A DNA stretch of 46,817 bases from Candidatus Eiseniibacteriota bacterium. GTDB lineage: Bacteria; Joyebacterota; Joyebacteria; Joyebacterales; Joyebacteraceae. The stretch spans positions 1 through 46,817 of the forward strand of contig JAUVLP010000008.1 in the NCBI GenBank assembly GCA_030600655.1. The letters are read 5' to 3'. How positions within the stretch are numbered: the first letter of the stretch is position 1; each line of letters starts with the position of its first letter. The position numbers were made by a program, and so were the translations under genes. Positions 8,867-17,113 of the stretch are shown in pieces. The notes under the pieces are model-generated. The model worked only from the letters and a program-made list of their open reading frames with translations, did no database searches and had not been told where the DNA came from.

Positions 8867-9966
8867 GGGTGCTCTTCATCAATTCGATGAGGGCGTTCGG
8901 GGGGGGCGAGCGGTGGCTGCTGGAAGTGGCTGCCGGACTCGTTGCCAGGGGGCACCAGGCGAGTGTAGCGGCGCGGCAAGGGAGCGCGCTTGCGACGCTC
9001 GCTCGCAGAGATGGGCATCCAGTGTCCGAATTCCCAATGCGTGGGGATATCGACGTGCAGTCGATCATCGGGATCACGAGACTGATGAAACGCAGTAGAA
9101 TCGATGTCGTCAGTGTCAACGTGCAACGAGCGGTGAGACTCGGAGCAGTGGCCGCGTACTTCGCCGGGATAGGAGCCGTTGTCGAGCGGCGCGGACTCCT
9201 GTTCCGACTCAAGAACACGGCGCGCAATCGCTTCATCTACAAGCGACTCATCAGTCGCGTAATAGCCAATTGTGAGGCCATCAAGGACGACATCACGTCG
9301 TCCGGTGTCGTGCCGCCGCGGCACGTAACCGTCATTCCCAACGGGATAGACCCGTCGCGCGTCATGGGTGGCGAGGGGATGGAGCTGAGAAGTGAACTTG
9401 GGATAGGCGAAAAGACTCCTGTCATAGCCATTATCGGGCGTCTCGTGTCGGACAAGGGACACGGTGTTGCGCTCGATGCGTTTTCGCGCATACTTGCCGA
9501 AAGCCCAGACTGCTGTCTTCTGATCACAGGATCGGGCAGGCTGTTGGGTGAACTCCGGCGGCGAGCCCGTCCGCTTGGCGCGGCCGCGCACTTTCTCGGA
9601 CACCGTGACGATATCCCCGCAGTTCTGGATGCCGCCGACGTCACGATGGTCACGAGTTTTCGGGAGGGGATGCCGCACGTGGTTCTTGAGAGCATGGCGG
9701 CAGGTACCCCTGTGGTGGCTACGCCTGCAGCAGGAATACCTGAACTGATAGAGCACGAACTGGACGGCCTGATCGTCGCGATGCATGATCCCCGCAGTAC
9801 GGCGCAGGCAGTGCTCCGAATCTTGAGCGATGACGGACTGGCGCACCGCCTTGCAGCAAACGCCAACAGGCGTGTGCGCGCCGAGTTCTCGCTCGATCTC
9901 ATGATCGATCGCGTGGAAGCCTGTTTCGAGGAAGAAGCTGCGGCCGCGATGAGGGGTGAGCGATGA
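8863..9966 (+). CDS. Glycosyltransferase family 4 (GT-B fold)
   Basis: 367 aa from GTG 8863, which overlaps the previous stop (GTGA) and has a perfect AGGAGG at 8851-8856, six bases upstream; the tracked start at 8818 is inside the neighbour. The N-terminus VRVLFINSMRAFGGGERW carries the GGGE-type loop of GT4 enzymes. Later motifs are IPNGIDPSRV, IIGRLVSDKGHGVALDAF and FREGMPHVVLESMAAGTPVV (about 266), then IPELIEHELDGLIV. It probably adds a sugar to the LPS core. It ends in ATGA overlap with the next gene. A 610-codon minus-strand ORF across this gene and its neighbour is a shadow. Confidence 0.85.
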   Translation: MRVLFINSMRAFGGGERWLLEVAAGLVARGHQASVAARQGSALATLARRDGHPVSEFPMRGDIDVQSIIGITRLMKRSRIDVVSVNVQRAVRLGAVAAYFAGIGAVVERRGLLFRLKNTARNRFIYKRLISRVIANCEAIKDDITSSGVVPPRHVTVIPNGIDPSRVMGGEGMELRSELGIGEKTPVIAIIGRLVSDKGHGVALDAFSRILAESPDCCLLITGSGRLLGELRRRARPLGAAAHFLGHRDDIPAVLDAADVTMVTSFREGMPHVVLESMAAGTPVVATPAAGIPELIEHELDGLIVAMHDPRSTAQAVLRILSDDGLAHRLAANANRRVRAEFSLDLMIDRVEACFEEEAAAAMRGER

Positions 9967-11087
9967 AGGAGAGGAAGTTTCATCCTGAGAGCGTGCGTTC
10001 CATCCTGCTGATACGCCTCTACTTCCTCGGCGACGTCCTACTCTCGACACCCGTGATGGCAGCTCTGAAGGACAGGTTTCCGGATGCGAAGCTGTCGGTG
10101 CTCATCAAGAAGCGAGCGCTGGACATACTGGTCGGCAACCCCGCGGTTGATGAAGTGATCATATACGATGAGCCTGAGCACTATCATAGTCCGGTGTGGC
10201 AGTTCAAGCTCGCGTCACGACTCAGGCGGGCGCGGTACGATCTGGTGGTCGATCTGACCGGTGATCTCAGAAGCTCACTGCTGCTCCTCGCGGCTGACCC
10301 CGGGTTTAGGGTGGGAGTCAATCATGCCGGTTTCGGGCGTATCCTTGACAGGAGGATCCCGTACAGGTCGACCGGACCTGTCATCGATCACCTTCTCAGT
10401 GTTCTGCATCCGCTCGGCATTGGCGTGAGTGGAGCAGCACCTTTGCTCCACTTGACGGAGGAAGAACGTCTTCGGGCCCGCAACCTTCTCGAGGCGCGCG
10501 GGATCGCGGCCGGCGAGAGCTTCGTGATGCTTTCACCGGGCGCCGGGCGCCGGCTCAAGCGGTGGAAGCCGGAGCGGTTCGGAAGGCTGGCTGAACGGAT
10601 CAAGATGGAGCTTGGATTCAGTTCCGTTGTGACGGGCGCAACCACCGACAGAGAGCTTGCGGATGCTGTCGTAGCGTCCTCGGGCGGAACCGCCGTCAGC
10701 CTGGCTGGCGCAACGGATGTTCGTGTCTTGGCTGCCGTTGCGGCTGAGGCCAGAGTCTTCGTCGGGAATGACAGCGGCCCGATGCATATCACGGCCTCTC
10801 AAGGGACTCCAGTCGTTGGTCTCTTCGGAGCGAGCACGCCCGAGCGGTTCGCTCCCAGGGGTGGGCCGTCGCGGATCATCTGGCATCGACTGGATTGCAG
10901 CCCTTGTGATCAGCGTCGCTGCGAGAGACCGGATGAACCCTGCATGGATGCGATAGGAGTAGCGGAGGTACTGGATGCTGTTATGGAACTGGTGAGCGAA
11001 GTCGGTGTCACTGCGGCAACGCGTAGTGCTGCGCGAAACACGAGCGGCGGTGAGCCTGGGGACGATGCCGGGGAGCAGCAGGAATGA
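9963..11087 (+). CDS. Glycosyltransferase family 9, heptosyltransferase-like
   Basis: 374 aa from ATG 9963, coupled by ATGA to the previous gene. It has the GT9 start RSILLIRLYFLGDVLLSTPV (Asp near residue 21), a LSPGAGRRLKRWKPERF strand-loop near 190 and NDSGPMHITASQGTPVVGLF near 269. The end has a shortened Cys cluster (RLDCSPCDQRRCERPDEPCM) instead of the longer one in the two GT9 genes upstream. The last 25 residues are polar, probably disordered, and overlap the next start. Likely role: heptose or related transfer in LPS core assembly. Confidence 0.85.
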   Translation: MKERKFHPESVRSILLIRLYFLGDVLLSTPVMAALKDRFPDAKLSVLIKKRALDILVGNPAVDEVIIYDEPEHYHSPVWQFKLASRLRRARYDLVVDLTGDLRSSLLLLAADPGFRVGVNHAGFGRILDRRIPYRSTGPVIDHLLSVLHPLGIGVSGAAPLLHLTEEERLRARNLLEARGIAAGESFVMLSPGAGRRLKRWKPERFGRLAERIKMELGFSSVVTGATTDRELADAVVASSGGTAVSLAGATDVRVLAAVAAEARVFVGNDSGPMHITASQGTPVVGLFGASTPERFAPRGGPSRIIWHRLDCSPCDQRRCERPDEPCMDAIGVAEVLDAVMELVSEVGVTAATRSAARNTSGGEPGDDAGEQQE

Positions 11088-12250
11088 GCACTCCCGATAT
11101 CATCTGTCTTTCGACAAACCACTGGACTGGGCTTCCGACCAGCAAGCAACACCTCATGTCGGTTCTGGCCAGGAGTGGACGCGTTCTCTATGTAGAACCT
11201 CCCCTGGACATATTCTCCGTTCTCGGACGTCGACGCCAATGGAGCAAATTGAACGGACTGAGAGAGGTTCAAGAGGGATTGTGGGTTCTGTCTCCCGTGG
11301 TTGTCATCGATAGCTCGTTGCCAGGGAAGCGGGTTGCCTTCCACCGGCGCTTTCTGCCGAGGGTGGCGAGAGCCGCGCGCGGGCTAGGGTTCGAAAATCC
11401 CATCCTCTGGTGCTTCTCGCCGGAACACATTGCGTACGCGGGGGGTCTCAGTGAATCCATTCTCATCTATCACGCTGCTGACGATCCGGCGGGTCTCAGC
11501 CGTGATCCGGATATGACACGCGTGCTCGAACGGAAACTGATGAAACGTTCAGACATTGTCTTCGTGGCCTCGCAATCTCTTTGCGAGGCGCGCAGGGAGT
11601 GCGGCGATATTCACAGGCTCCAGAATGCAGCCGACGGCATGCACTACAGAAAGATACTCACCGGAGACGCTTCGGCATCGCTGGACGACTTTGCGGCTGC
11701 GCTTCGGAAGCCGCGGCGCGTACCCTCTGAACTTGCCGGTCTTGACGGGCCCATCATACTGTATGGCGGTGCTGCCTACGGGTGGTTCGACTTCGAGCTC
11801 GTCGCGGACCTCGCGAAGATGCGGCCGGACTGGAATCTGGTCATGGTCGGTCCGTCTGAGCGTTCTGCTCCTCCCCATGGTGTGTTGAGTGTAGGACGGA
11901 AACGCTACGATGATTTCCCTTGGTACGTCGCGGCCGCGGACGTCACTATCCTCCCGTTGAGGGAGGGCTCGCACTCGAGGAACTGCGACCCGATCATCCT
12001 CTTCGAGTATCTGCTCTGCGGCAAACCGGTTGTTGCGACACCGTTTCCAGCTGCTTCCGAGCACGGGGATCTTGTCATCAGGGCTAGTGATGCCGCCGGT
12101 TTCGAGAAGGCCATTTCCTCTGTCCTGGATGGGGGTACGTCTCCGAAGCTGATCAGAAGAAGGGTGGAGTATGCGTTGGATAATGCGTGGGAGAAGAGGG
12201 CCGAAGTGGCGCTCGGATTCATAGAGAAGGCCAAGGAGAAGATGCGATGA
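11084..12250 (+). CDS. Glycosyltransferase, GT4/TuaH-like
   Basis: 388 aa from ATG 11084 (ATGA overlap). It begins PDIICLSTNHWTGLPTSKQH, then VLYVEPPLDIFSVL, a pattern seen in TuaH-like transferases rather than the commonest GT4 subgroup. The Rossmann C-half has LDGPIILYGGAAYGWFDFEL and ADVTILPLREGSHSRNCDPI followed by FEYLLCGKPVVATPFPA (about 305). The Asn-Cys-Asp-Pro-x-x-x-x-E-Y region stands where GT4 enzymes have E-x7-E. It presumably adds a late sugar to the LPS core or O-unit in the cytoplasm. Its substrate is not predictable; the family call rests on motif layout. Confidence 0.75.
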   Translation: MSTPDIICLSTNHWTGLPTSKQHLMSVLARSGRVLYVEPPLDIFSVLGRRRQWSKLNGLREVQEGLWVLSPVVVIDSSLPGKRVAFHRRFLPRVARAARGLGFENPILWCFSPEHIAYAGGLSESILIYHAADDPAGLSRDPDMTRVLERKLMKRSDIVFVASQSLCEARRECGDIHRLQNAADGMHYRKILTGDASASLDDFAAALRKPRRVPSELAGLDGPIILYGGAAYGWFDFELVADLAKMRPDWNLVMVGPSERSAPPHGVLSVGRKRYDDFPWYVAAADVTILPLREGSHSRNCDPIILFEYLLCGKPVVATPFPAASEHGDLVIRASDAAGFEKAISSVLDGGTSPKLIRRRVEYALDNAWEKRAEVALGFIEKAKEKMR

Positions 12251-13485
12251 TCGCGACGGGACAGGCTGTGACTGTGCCTTCCTCACACGGGCGGGCGCGA
12301 GGAGTGTTCGATGGGCTCCAGTTGTTCGGCTTGGTCGTTCTCCTGATCGGCCTTCCCTTTTCGGAAGCAGCAAAGAGCGCGGGTCTGGCTCTCGCGGTGC
12401 TTGGGTTTGCCGGGAAACTGGTACTTGGTCACAGGCCACAGCTTGGGAGAGGCGGTGTTCTCGCAGCGCTCGGTGTCTACTTCGCCGCTGCCGCATTGTC
12501 GGTCATCATGGCGGAGACTGAGATGCGGAGGCCTGACGAACTCATTGCGCTGGCAATGACCATCCTTCCGTTCCTTCTTGTCCTCGATTCGGTCGTCTCG
12601 CGTCCTTCGCGGCGGCTGTTCTTTGCCGGAGCGATTCTAACAGGGGCGGTCGTGGCTCTGCTGCTCTGGTTAGGCAGCTACGATGCTGAGTCCTTCTACC
12701 GGCTGAGTCTGGGTTCGATAGAGAACCCTGTGCCGGCTGGGGAGTACCTGGCTGTCTGTCTCGTTCTGGGCGTGGCCATTCTCTTTGCGGAGATTCGCGC
12801 GACTGCAGTCGGACCGTTCATGGTGCTCCTCGTGGGTTTGATGGGGGGCGCGCTTGTGCTGACGCAGGCCCGCGGTGCTCTCCTTGGTGCGATTTGCGGT
12901 GTGGCATTCGTTGTGTGGGCCACGATACGCAAGCGGAGATACGTGGCGGCGGTGATAGCGGTTGCCGTGGTCGGGACCCTGGTGTTCGCAGCAGCCAATC
13001 CTGATTCGAAGATCGCAGAGAGCTTCGACTTCCAATCCAGAAATACGCAGGCGAGGCTGGCGATATGGCATCAGACCGCTGGCCACATCCTCGAGCGGCC
13101 TGTCACAGGGCATGGGCACGGTAGTTTCTCGCTCCTCGGCGTTACATATTTCGATGGTAAGGTCGTGGAGTACCCGGTGAATGCGCACAACATATGGATC
13201 AACAGCCTGGTGGAGACCGGGATTCTGGGCGCGGGCGCGTTGCTCGCGTATCTGGCGCTCATATTGAGAGGGATATGGAGTTCACTCAGACGTGCGGGTT
13301 ACCCACTTGACAGGGCACTCTCAATAGGGACCCTTGGAGGGGGCATTGTGTCGTTCGTGGCGGGAGTTACGGCTCTTTCTGTTGATGCGGAGCCGGGGAT
13401 GCTCTTCTTTACGATTGCGGCCATCGGCATCAGTGGACCGGATTCTCGGAACGCTGCGGTGGGGGAGGTGCGGGATGCCGCGTGA
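12247..13485 (+). CDS. waaL: O-antigen ligase / polymerase family membrane protein
   Basis: About 412 aa from ATG 12247 (ATGA overlap with the transferase); the tracked start at 12187 is inside that gene. The protein is almost wholly hydrophobic, with roughly ten to twelve helices. It has the O-antigen ligase (Wzy_C) region with a large loop containing RNTQARLAIWHQTAGHILER and GHGHGSFSLLG, then NAHNIWINSLVETGILGAG near residue 310. WaaL joins undecaprenyl-linked O-polysaccharide to lipid A-core on the periplasmic side, which fits the MsbA and heptosyltransferase context. WaaL and Wzy cannot be told apart reliably by sequence, so the symbol is a context-based choice. Confidence 0.7.
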   Translation: MIATGQAVTVPSSHGRARGVFDGLQLFGLVVLLIGLPFSEAAKSAGLALAVLGFAGKLVLGHRPQLGRGGVLAALGVYFAAAALSVIMAETEMRRPDELIALAMTILPFLLVLDSVVSRPSRRLFFAGAILTGAVVALLLWLGSYDAESFYRLSLGSIENPVPAGEYLAVCLVLGVAILFAEIRATAVGPFMVLLVGLMGGALVLTQARGALLGAICGVAFVVWATIRKRRYVAAVIAVAVVGTLVFAAANPDSKIAESFDFQSRNTQARLAIWHQTAGHILERPVTGHGHGSFSLLGVTYFDGKVVEYPVNAHNIWINSLVETGILGAGALLAYLALILRGIWSSLRRAGYPLDRALSIGTLGGGIVSFVAGVTALSVDAEPGMLFFTIAAIGISGPDSRNAAVGEVRDAA

Positions 13486-14056
13486 GGGGCCTGCGGTCTT
13501 TCTCGACAGAGACGGTGTGTTGACCGTTGAACGGAGCTACATTACTCGCCCGGGTGAGCTTGAACTGGTACCTGGGGCCGCACGCGCGGTCAGGGCCCTG
13601 AACAACTCAGGTGTTCGCACCGTCGTAGTCAGTAACCAGTCCGCCGTTGCCAGGGGGTTGATGACTGAAGGAGAGCTGGCGGCCATTCACGGTCGTCTCG
13701 AGGAACTCCTTGAAGAAAAGGGCGCGTTTCTCGATGCTGCATACTATTGTCCCAATCTTCTCGGCGCCAGGGTTGCGCGATTCGCGCGCGACGATTCCTG
13801 CCGGAAACCGCGCACGGGGATGCTCGAACAGGCGGCCTGTGATATCGGAATCGATCTGGCGAGTTCCTACATGATAGGAGACCAGGTGACGGATATTGAA
13901 CTCGCAGAACGTGCCGGGTTGACTGCCGTACTTGTGCTGACCGGAAAGGGCGCTGAGACCCGGGCGGTTCTGAGCGAGAGAGGACTTGAGGTCGACCACG
14001 TCGCAGTCGACATTGGTGCGGCTGTTTCATGGATACTCAACTGCATGGAGAGGTGA
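13475..14056 (+). CDS. gmhB: GmhB-like D,D-heptose 1,7-bisphosphate phosphatase (HAD family)
   Basis: 193 aa from ATG 13475, overlapping the ligase gene by 11 bases with GGGGGAGG upstream. HAD motif I is FLDRDGVLTVE (about residue 9), motif II VVVSNQSAVARG and motif III/IV MIGDQVTDIELAERAGL (about 131). Size and the loop between motifs II and III fit the histidinol-phosphatase/GmhB subfamily, and heptosyltransferase neighbours favour removal of the 7-phosphate in ADP-heptose synthesis. The zinc loop is degenerate: CPH...CxC is expected, but here it reads CPN with DSCRKP at the other end, keeping only two of the usual four ligands. GmhA and HldE are not in this window. Confidence 0.8.
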   Translation: MPREGPAVFLDRDGVLTVERSYITRPGELELVPGAARAVRALNNSGVRTVVVSNQSAVARGLMTEGELAAIHGRLEELLEEKGAFLDAAYYCPNLLGARVARFARDDSCRKPRTGMLEQAACDIGIDLASSYMIGDQVTDIELAERAGLTAVLVLTGKGAETRAVLSERGLEVDHVAVDIGAAVSWILNCMER

Positions 14057-14949
14057 TGACACGGCGGGAACACAAATGCGCTGCGGCCGTCACGTGGACG
14101 TCCGCCATCGCCGGAATGGTAGCCTCGCGGTGGACGGAGTCACGGGGGCTCATCGTCCTGGCGACTTCGCTCGCGGTGCTGTGTGGTTTCCTGCCTGCGG
14201 TTGGAACGGTCGATGGCAGTGCGGTGCCCACGGCTCTTGTGGCGAACTGTGAACCGACGGCGCCACCATTTGGTGTAGGGGAGCGGCTGGTGTTCGATGT
14301 CAAGTACGGTTTCATGCACGGCGGCACGGCCGTGATGAGCATCCCGGAGATGGTCTGGCATCATGGCTACCCCTGCTATCGCATCGTCTCCGTCGCGGAG
14401 TCGAACGCGTTCATATCCGCTTTCTTTCCTGTCAGGGATGTTGCGGAATCGCTGCTTGATGCCCGGGAGATGGTATCAAGGAAGTTTGAGAAGCACCTCA
14501 GCGAAGGTGATTTTCGTGCCCACGACCTGATACTGTTCGACCACGATCGGCACATCGCGATTTACCCGAAGAAGGGACGCGTCGTGCCGCTTGCTCTAAA
14601 TGCTCAGGATATACTATCGTCGCTGTACTATGTGAGGATGATGAAGCTCGAGGTCGGCAGTTCCGTGTCGATAGAGAATCACGCGGATAAGAAGAACTAC
14701 CCGCTCGAGGTCAAGGTACTCCGCCGCGAGCGGGTCAAGGTTCCGGCTGGAGAGTTCGACTGCATTGTTGTGGAGCCAGTGATGCGAACTGGTGGGCTTT
14801 TCAGCCAGAAGGGAAGGCTGTGGGTCTGGATGACCGACGATGACTTCCACATGCCGGTGCTCATGAAAAGCAAGATCGCCATTGGTTCCATATCCACTGT
14901 CCTCAAGAGCTACGAGCGTGCGGAGCACATCCGATCGCAATTTCCCTAA
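14056..14949 (+). CDS. DUF3108 family envelope protein
   Basis: 297 aa from ATG 14056, whose A is also the last base of the previous stop (TGATG), with GGAGAGG upstream; the tracked start 27 bases earlier is inside gmhB. An N-terminal hydrophobic segment (about residues 32-52, LIVLATSLAVLCGFLPAVGT) looks like a signal peptide or anchor. The DUF3108 part starts at FGVGERLVFDVKYGFMHGGT (about 72) and continues through YPLEVKVLRRERVKVPAGEFDC to MKSKIAIGSISTVLKSYE. The family is predicted to be periplasmic or envelope-linked, with no established enzyme activity. Its place at the end of the LPS operon suggests an LPS-related role, which is inference. Confidence 0.75.
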   Translation: MTRREHKCAAAVTWTSAIAGMVASRWTESRGLIVLATSLAVLCGFLPAVGTVDGSAVPTALVANCEPTAPPFGVGERLVFDVKYGFMHGGTAVMSIPEMVWHHGYPCYRIVSVAESNAFISAFFPVRDVAESLLDAREMVSRKFEKHLSEGDFRAHDLILFDHDRHIAIYPKKGRVVPLALNAQDILSSLYYVRMMKLEVGSSVSIENHADKKNYPLEVKVLRRERVKVPAGEFDCIVVEPVMRTGGLFSQKGRLWVWMTDDDFHMPVLMKSKIAIGSISTVLKSYERAEHIRSQFP

Positions 14950-14958
14950 GGAGGTCAT

Positions 14959-15918
14959 ATGCCATCACGTTTTCCGGAAGCCGATCTGACGAAGCTCAAC
15001 AGGGTCTCGATGGCAGCACGGGGCGGCACAGTCAGTGTGGACAGCTTTGTGCATCCCGTCGAACCCGGTCCGGAGATCGATGATCTTCTCTCTATGGTTC
15101 CGGAAGTTTTTGCGGGCGCAGATTTCAAGACGGCAGTGGCTGCCGTCGCTTCCGCGGGACGTGCGGGACGGCCGGGACTCGCGATGTTCGGGGCGCACTT
15201 CATCAAGTGCGGGCTCAGTCGCCTCCTGATCGATCTTATGGAACGCGGCATTGTAACGGCCGTTGCGATGAACGGAGCTTGTGCCATTCACGACTACGAA
15301 ATCGCAATGTGGGGTGTAACGTCGGAGGATGTAGGTGCAGGATTGGAAGATGGAAGCTTCGGTATGTGCGCCGATACCGCCGATGGCATCAATGGTGCGA
15401 TAGTGGAGGGAGCGAAGCGGGGAGCGGGTTTTGGCGAGAGCATCGGGGAGCGTATTGTCGGCAATCGGAGTCCGTATCTTGATGCGAGCATACTTGGCCG
15501 CGCGTACGAGCTTGAGATACCTGCAACGGTGCACGTGGGTATGGGCACCGATATCATTCACCAGCACGCGTCTGCGGACGGAGCAGCGATCGGAGAGACA
15601 AGCCTCCGGGATTTCCGGATCCTGGCTCGTGTTGTCGGGGAGCTGGAGGATGGGTGCGTTCTCAATATTGGTTCCGCAGTCATTCTGCCGGAGGTGTTTC
15701 TGAAGGCGTTCTCAGTAGCCCGGAACCTTGGGTTCGAAGGTGGGGCGCTGACTACGATCTCGATGGATATGAATGAACCGTACAGGGCGCTCACCAACGT
15801 TGTCAGGAGGCCAACAGCGTATCGAGGTACAGGGATTGCGCTTAGAGGGCGTCACGAGCTCCTCTTCCCACTTTTCTGGGCGGGTGTGATCCGCGGTGTC
15901 GAGCGGGGCGGGACATGA
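14959..15918 (+). CDS. Deoxyhypusine-synthase-like protein (bacterial type)
   Basis: 319 aa from ATG 14959 with a near-ideal Shine-Dalgarno (TAAGGAGGT). Recognisable features are GLAMFGAHFIKCGLSRLLID, MNGACAIHDYEIAMWGVTSE, VHVGMGTDIIHQH and VLNIGSAVILPEVFLKAF, the layout of bacterial proteins placed in the deoxyhypusine synthase family. True DHS uses a Lys in a VSWGKI segment; here the matching stretch reads SLRDFRIL with no Lys, so eIF5A-type aminobutyl transfer is unlikely, and bacteria lack eIF5A. The NAD-binding fold may be kept for another reaction. It is the last gene of the LPS operon, followed by a gap with a new promoter. Function unknown. Confidence 0.7.
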   Translation: MPSRFPEADLTKLNRVSMAARGGTVSVDSFVHPVEPGPEIDDLLSMVPEVFAGADFKTAVAAVASAGRAGRPGLAMFGAHFIKCGLSRLLIDLMERGIVTAVAMNGACAIHDYEIAMWGVTSEDVGAGLEDGSFGMCADTADGINGAIVEGAKRGAGFGESIGERIVGNRSPYLDASILGRAYELEIPATVHVGMGTDIIHQHASADGAAIGETSLRDFRILARVVGELEDGCVLNIGSAVILPEVFLKAFSVARNLGFEGGALTTISMDMNEPYRALTNVVRRPTAYRGTGIALRGRHELLFPLFWAGVIRGVERGGT

Positions 15919-15931
15919 TAGGCAATAGATG

Positions 15932-15960
15932 TTGACATCAGACAAAGCTTGTGATAGACT
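15932..15960 (+). promoter_or_regulatory. Sigma-70-type promoter before the PGT leader
   Basis: TTGACA (15932-15937), exactly 17 bases, then TAGACT (15955-15960). It lies just after the DHS-like gene, with the expected start near 15967. The same hexamers and spacing recur at 17114-17142. Confidence 0.75.
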
Positions 15961-15966
15961 GGCATT

Positions 15967-16158
15967 GAAGGTCAGGGTAGAAGAGAAGCCGATTCCAAGC
16001 GCGAAAGGACTCGCATCGCACCATTGCTAAGGGCTTTTTCTCAAATCTGACAGTGCACTCAGTAACGTGCATGGGCATGCCGCCCGCAGAGAGCGGGGCA
16101 TTGTCGTTAGTGTCAGATGGGACTCGCCCTTGGCTGATGAAGAATCTAAGGAATCCCG
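15967..16158 (+). promoter_or_regulatory. Long structured 5' leader RNA upstream of the phosphoglycosyltransferase
   Basis: About 325 bases separate the predicted transcript start from the first plausible start codon. Within it, an 8-bp perfect closing stem ATCTGACA (16045-16052) / TGTCAGAT (16111-16118) encloses TAACG/CGTTA (16063-16067 / 16105-16109) and an inner hairpin CCCGC-AGAGA-GCGGG (16083-16097) extended by ATGC/GCAT with a 2-base bulge. A weaker upstream pairing AAGCC/GGCTT (15986-15990 / 16032-16036) precedes a T-run. I do not recognise a known riboswitch class. With the terminator that follows, it has the layout of an attenuated leader. Confidence 0.55.
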
Positions 16159-16194
16159 GCCGGGTGTGTCCCAGTGAGACACCCGGTCTTTTTT
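16156..16194 (+). terminator. Intrinsic terminator inside the leader
   Basis: CCGGGTGT pairs perfectly with ACACCCGG around a short loop and is followed directly by TCTTTTTT. It lies upstream of, not downstream of, the phosphoglycosyltransferase start, so transcription from 15932 must read through it. No complete gene precedes it on this transcript, which favours attenuation over simple termination. Confidence 0.8.
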
Positions 16195-16292
16195 GTGCCG
16201 GCCGCGATCAAGATGCAACTCCGGCAAAGCAGTGCCGATGCGAAAGCCGGCGGAGACACATCGAGACGTGTTCGCATGACGGGAGTGGAGCT

Positions 16293-16985
16293 TTGTACTT
16301 CGTCGATGAACGATTCGGATACGGGACGATTGAAGAACTCACGCGAGGCGATGTCGAGCGGGACAGCTTGGTGCGCGGCGAGTTCTACAGACGGTTCGTG
16401 AAGCGGCCGTTCGATGTGATCGCAAGTCTTACCGGCCTGATTGTGCTCTCACCTCTCTTTCTGTTGATCTCCCTTCTGGTCAAGCTTGACTCGCGCGGCC
16501 CGGTGCTTTTCAGCCAGTCGCGCGTTGGGAAGGATGGCCGGGAATTCGCGTTTCTGAAGTTCAGGTCCATGGTGATCGATGCTGAGGAACAGAAACACAC
16601 ACTCATGCACCTCAATGAACTTGATGGTCCTGTCTTCAAGATCAGCGACGATCCACGCATAACGCGTATCGGTTGCTTCCTGAGGAAGACCAGTTTTGAT
16701 GAGTTCCCACAGCTGATCAATATTCTCAAGGGTGACATGAGCCTGGTCGGTCCGCGCCCGCCGCTTCCCGGCGAAGTAGAGAAGTACGAGGGCTGGCAGC
16801 GTGAGAAACTGTCGGTGCTTCCCGGTATTACATGCCTCTGGCAGATCAGTGGAAGAAATCACATTGGGTTTACGGAGTGGATGAGGCTGGACATCGACTA
16901 CATCAGGCGGCAGTCGCTGGGGATGGATCTGAGGATTCTCGCCAGAACGCTGCCGGCTGTGCTTACGAGAAAGGGAGCGTACTAG
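16293..16985 (+). CDS. Polyprenyl-phosphate hexose-1-phosphate transferase (monotopic phosphoglycosyltransferase)
   Basis: About 230 aa from TTG 16293 (LYFVDERFGYG) with GGAG seven bases upstream; GTG 16371 is an alternative. The tracked start at 16053 would translate across the intrinsic terminator and is rejected. After a 30-residue lead it has the family signature: KRPFDVIASLTGLIVLSPLF (re-entrant hydrophobic helix), VLFSQSRVGKDGREFAFLKF, FRSM, DEFPQLINILKGDMSLVGPR and PGITCLWQISGR. The enzyme moves a sugar-1-phosphate from a UDP-sugar to undecaprenyl phosphate at the inner-membrane face, starting a lipid-linked polysaccharide. Size fits the small, single-domain PglC/WcaJ-C-terminal type. 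It stands alone between its own promoter and a terminator. Confidence 0.85.
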   Translation: MYFVDERFGYGTIEELTRGDVERDSLVRGEFYRRFVKRPFDVIASLTGLIVLSPLFLLISLLVKLDSRGPVLFSQSRVGKDGREFAFLKFRSMVIDAEEQKHTLMHLNELDGPVFKISDDPRITRIGCFLRKTSFDEFPQLINILKGDMSLVGPRPPLPGEVEKYEGWQREKLSVLPGITCLWQISGRNHIGFTEWMRLDIDYIRRQSLGMDLRILARTLPAVLTRKGAY

Positions 16986-17016
16986 AAGGAACTGACTGCG
17001 AGAACTGGCGTAGTGG

Positions 17017-17098
17017 TACGACATCAAGGATCCGGCAGCGGGTGCATCACGAGCAGTCCCTACTCACACCGCAGCGCTGCCGGATTGTCGTATTTTGT
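17017..17098 (+). terminator. Intrinsic terminator after the phosphoglycosyltransferase
   Basis: A nested inverted repeat: TACGACA (17017-17023) with TGTCGTA (17086-17092), and inside it ATCCGGCAGCG (17030-17040) with CGCTGCCGGAT (17075-17085), then TTTT. The loop is unusually long (about 34 bases). It separates the PGT unit from the next promoter. Confidence 0.7.
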
Positions 17099-17113
17099 CA
17101 AGATTGGTTTGCG

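Noticed and set aside
8218-10050. 610-codon minus-strand ORF
   Set aside because: It lies antisense to two well-supported GT4 genes, its translation is Arg/Ser/His-rich with no recognisable motif, and it has no ribosome site of note.
11549-12496. 315-codon minus-strand ORF
   Set aside because: It is antisense to the TuaH-like transferase and the start of the ligase gene, both conserved; composition is typical of a shadow frame.
15967-16158. Assignment of the leader to a c-di-GMP (GEMM) riboswitch or an ops/JUMPstart element
   Set aside because: I compared it by eye with the GEMM core and the GGCGGTAG element; neither is present in convincing form.
16053-16292. Upstream extension of the phosphoglycosyltransferase to the tracked start
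   Set aside because: It would put coding sequence across a clear intrinsic terminator, and the added residues show no family similarity.
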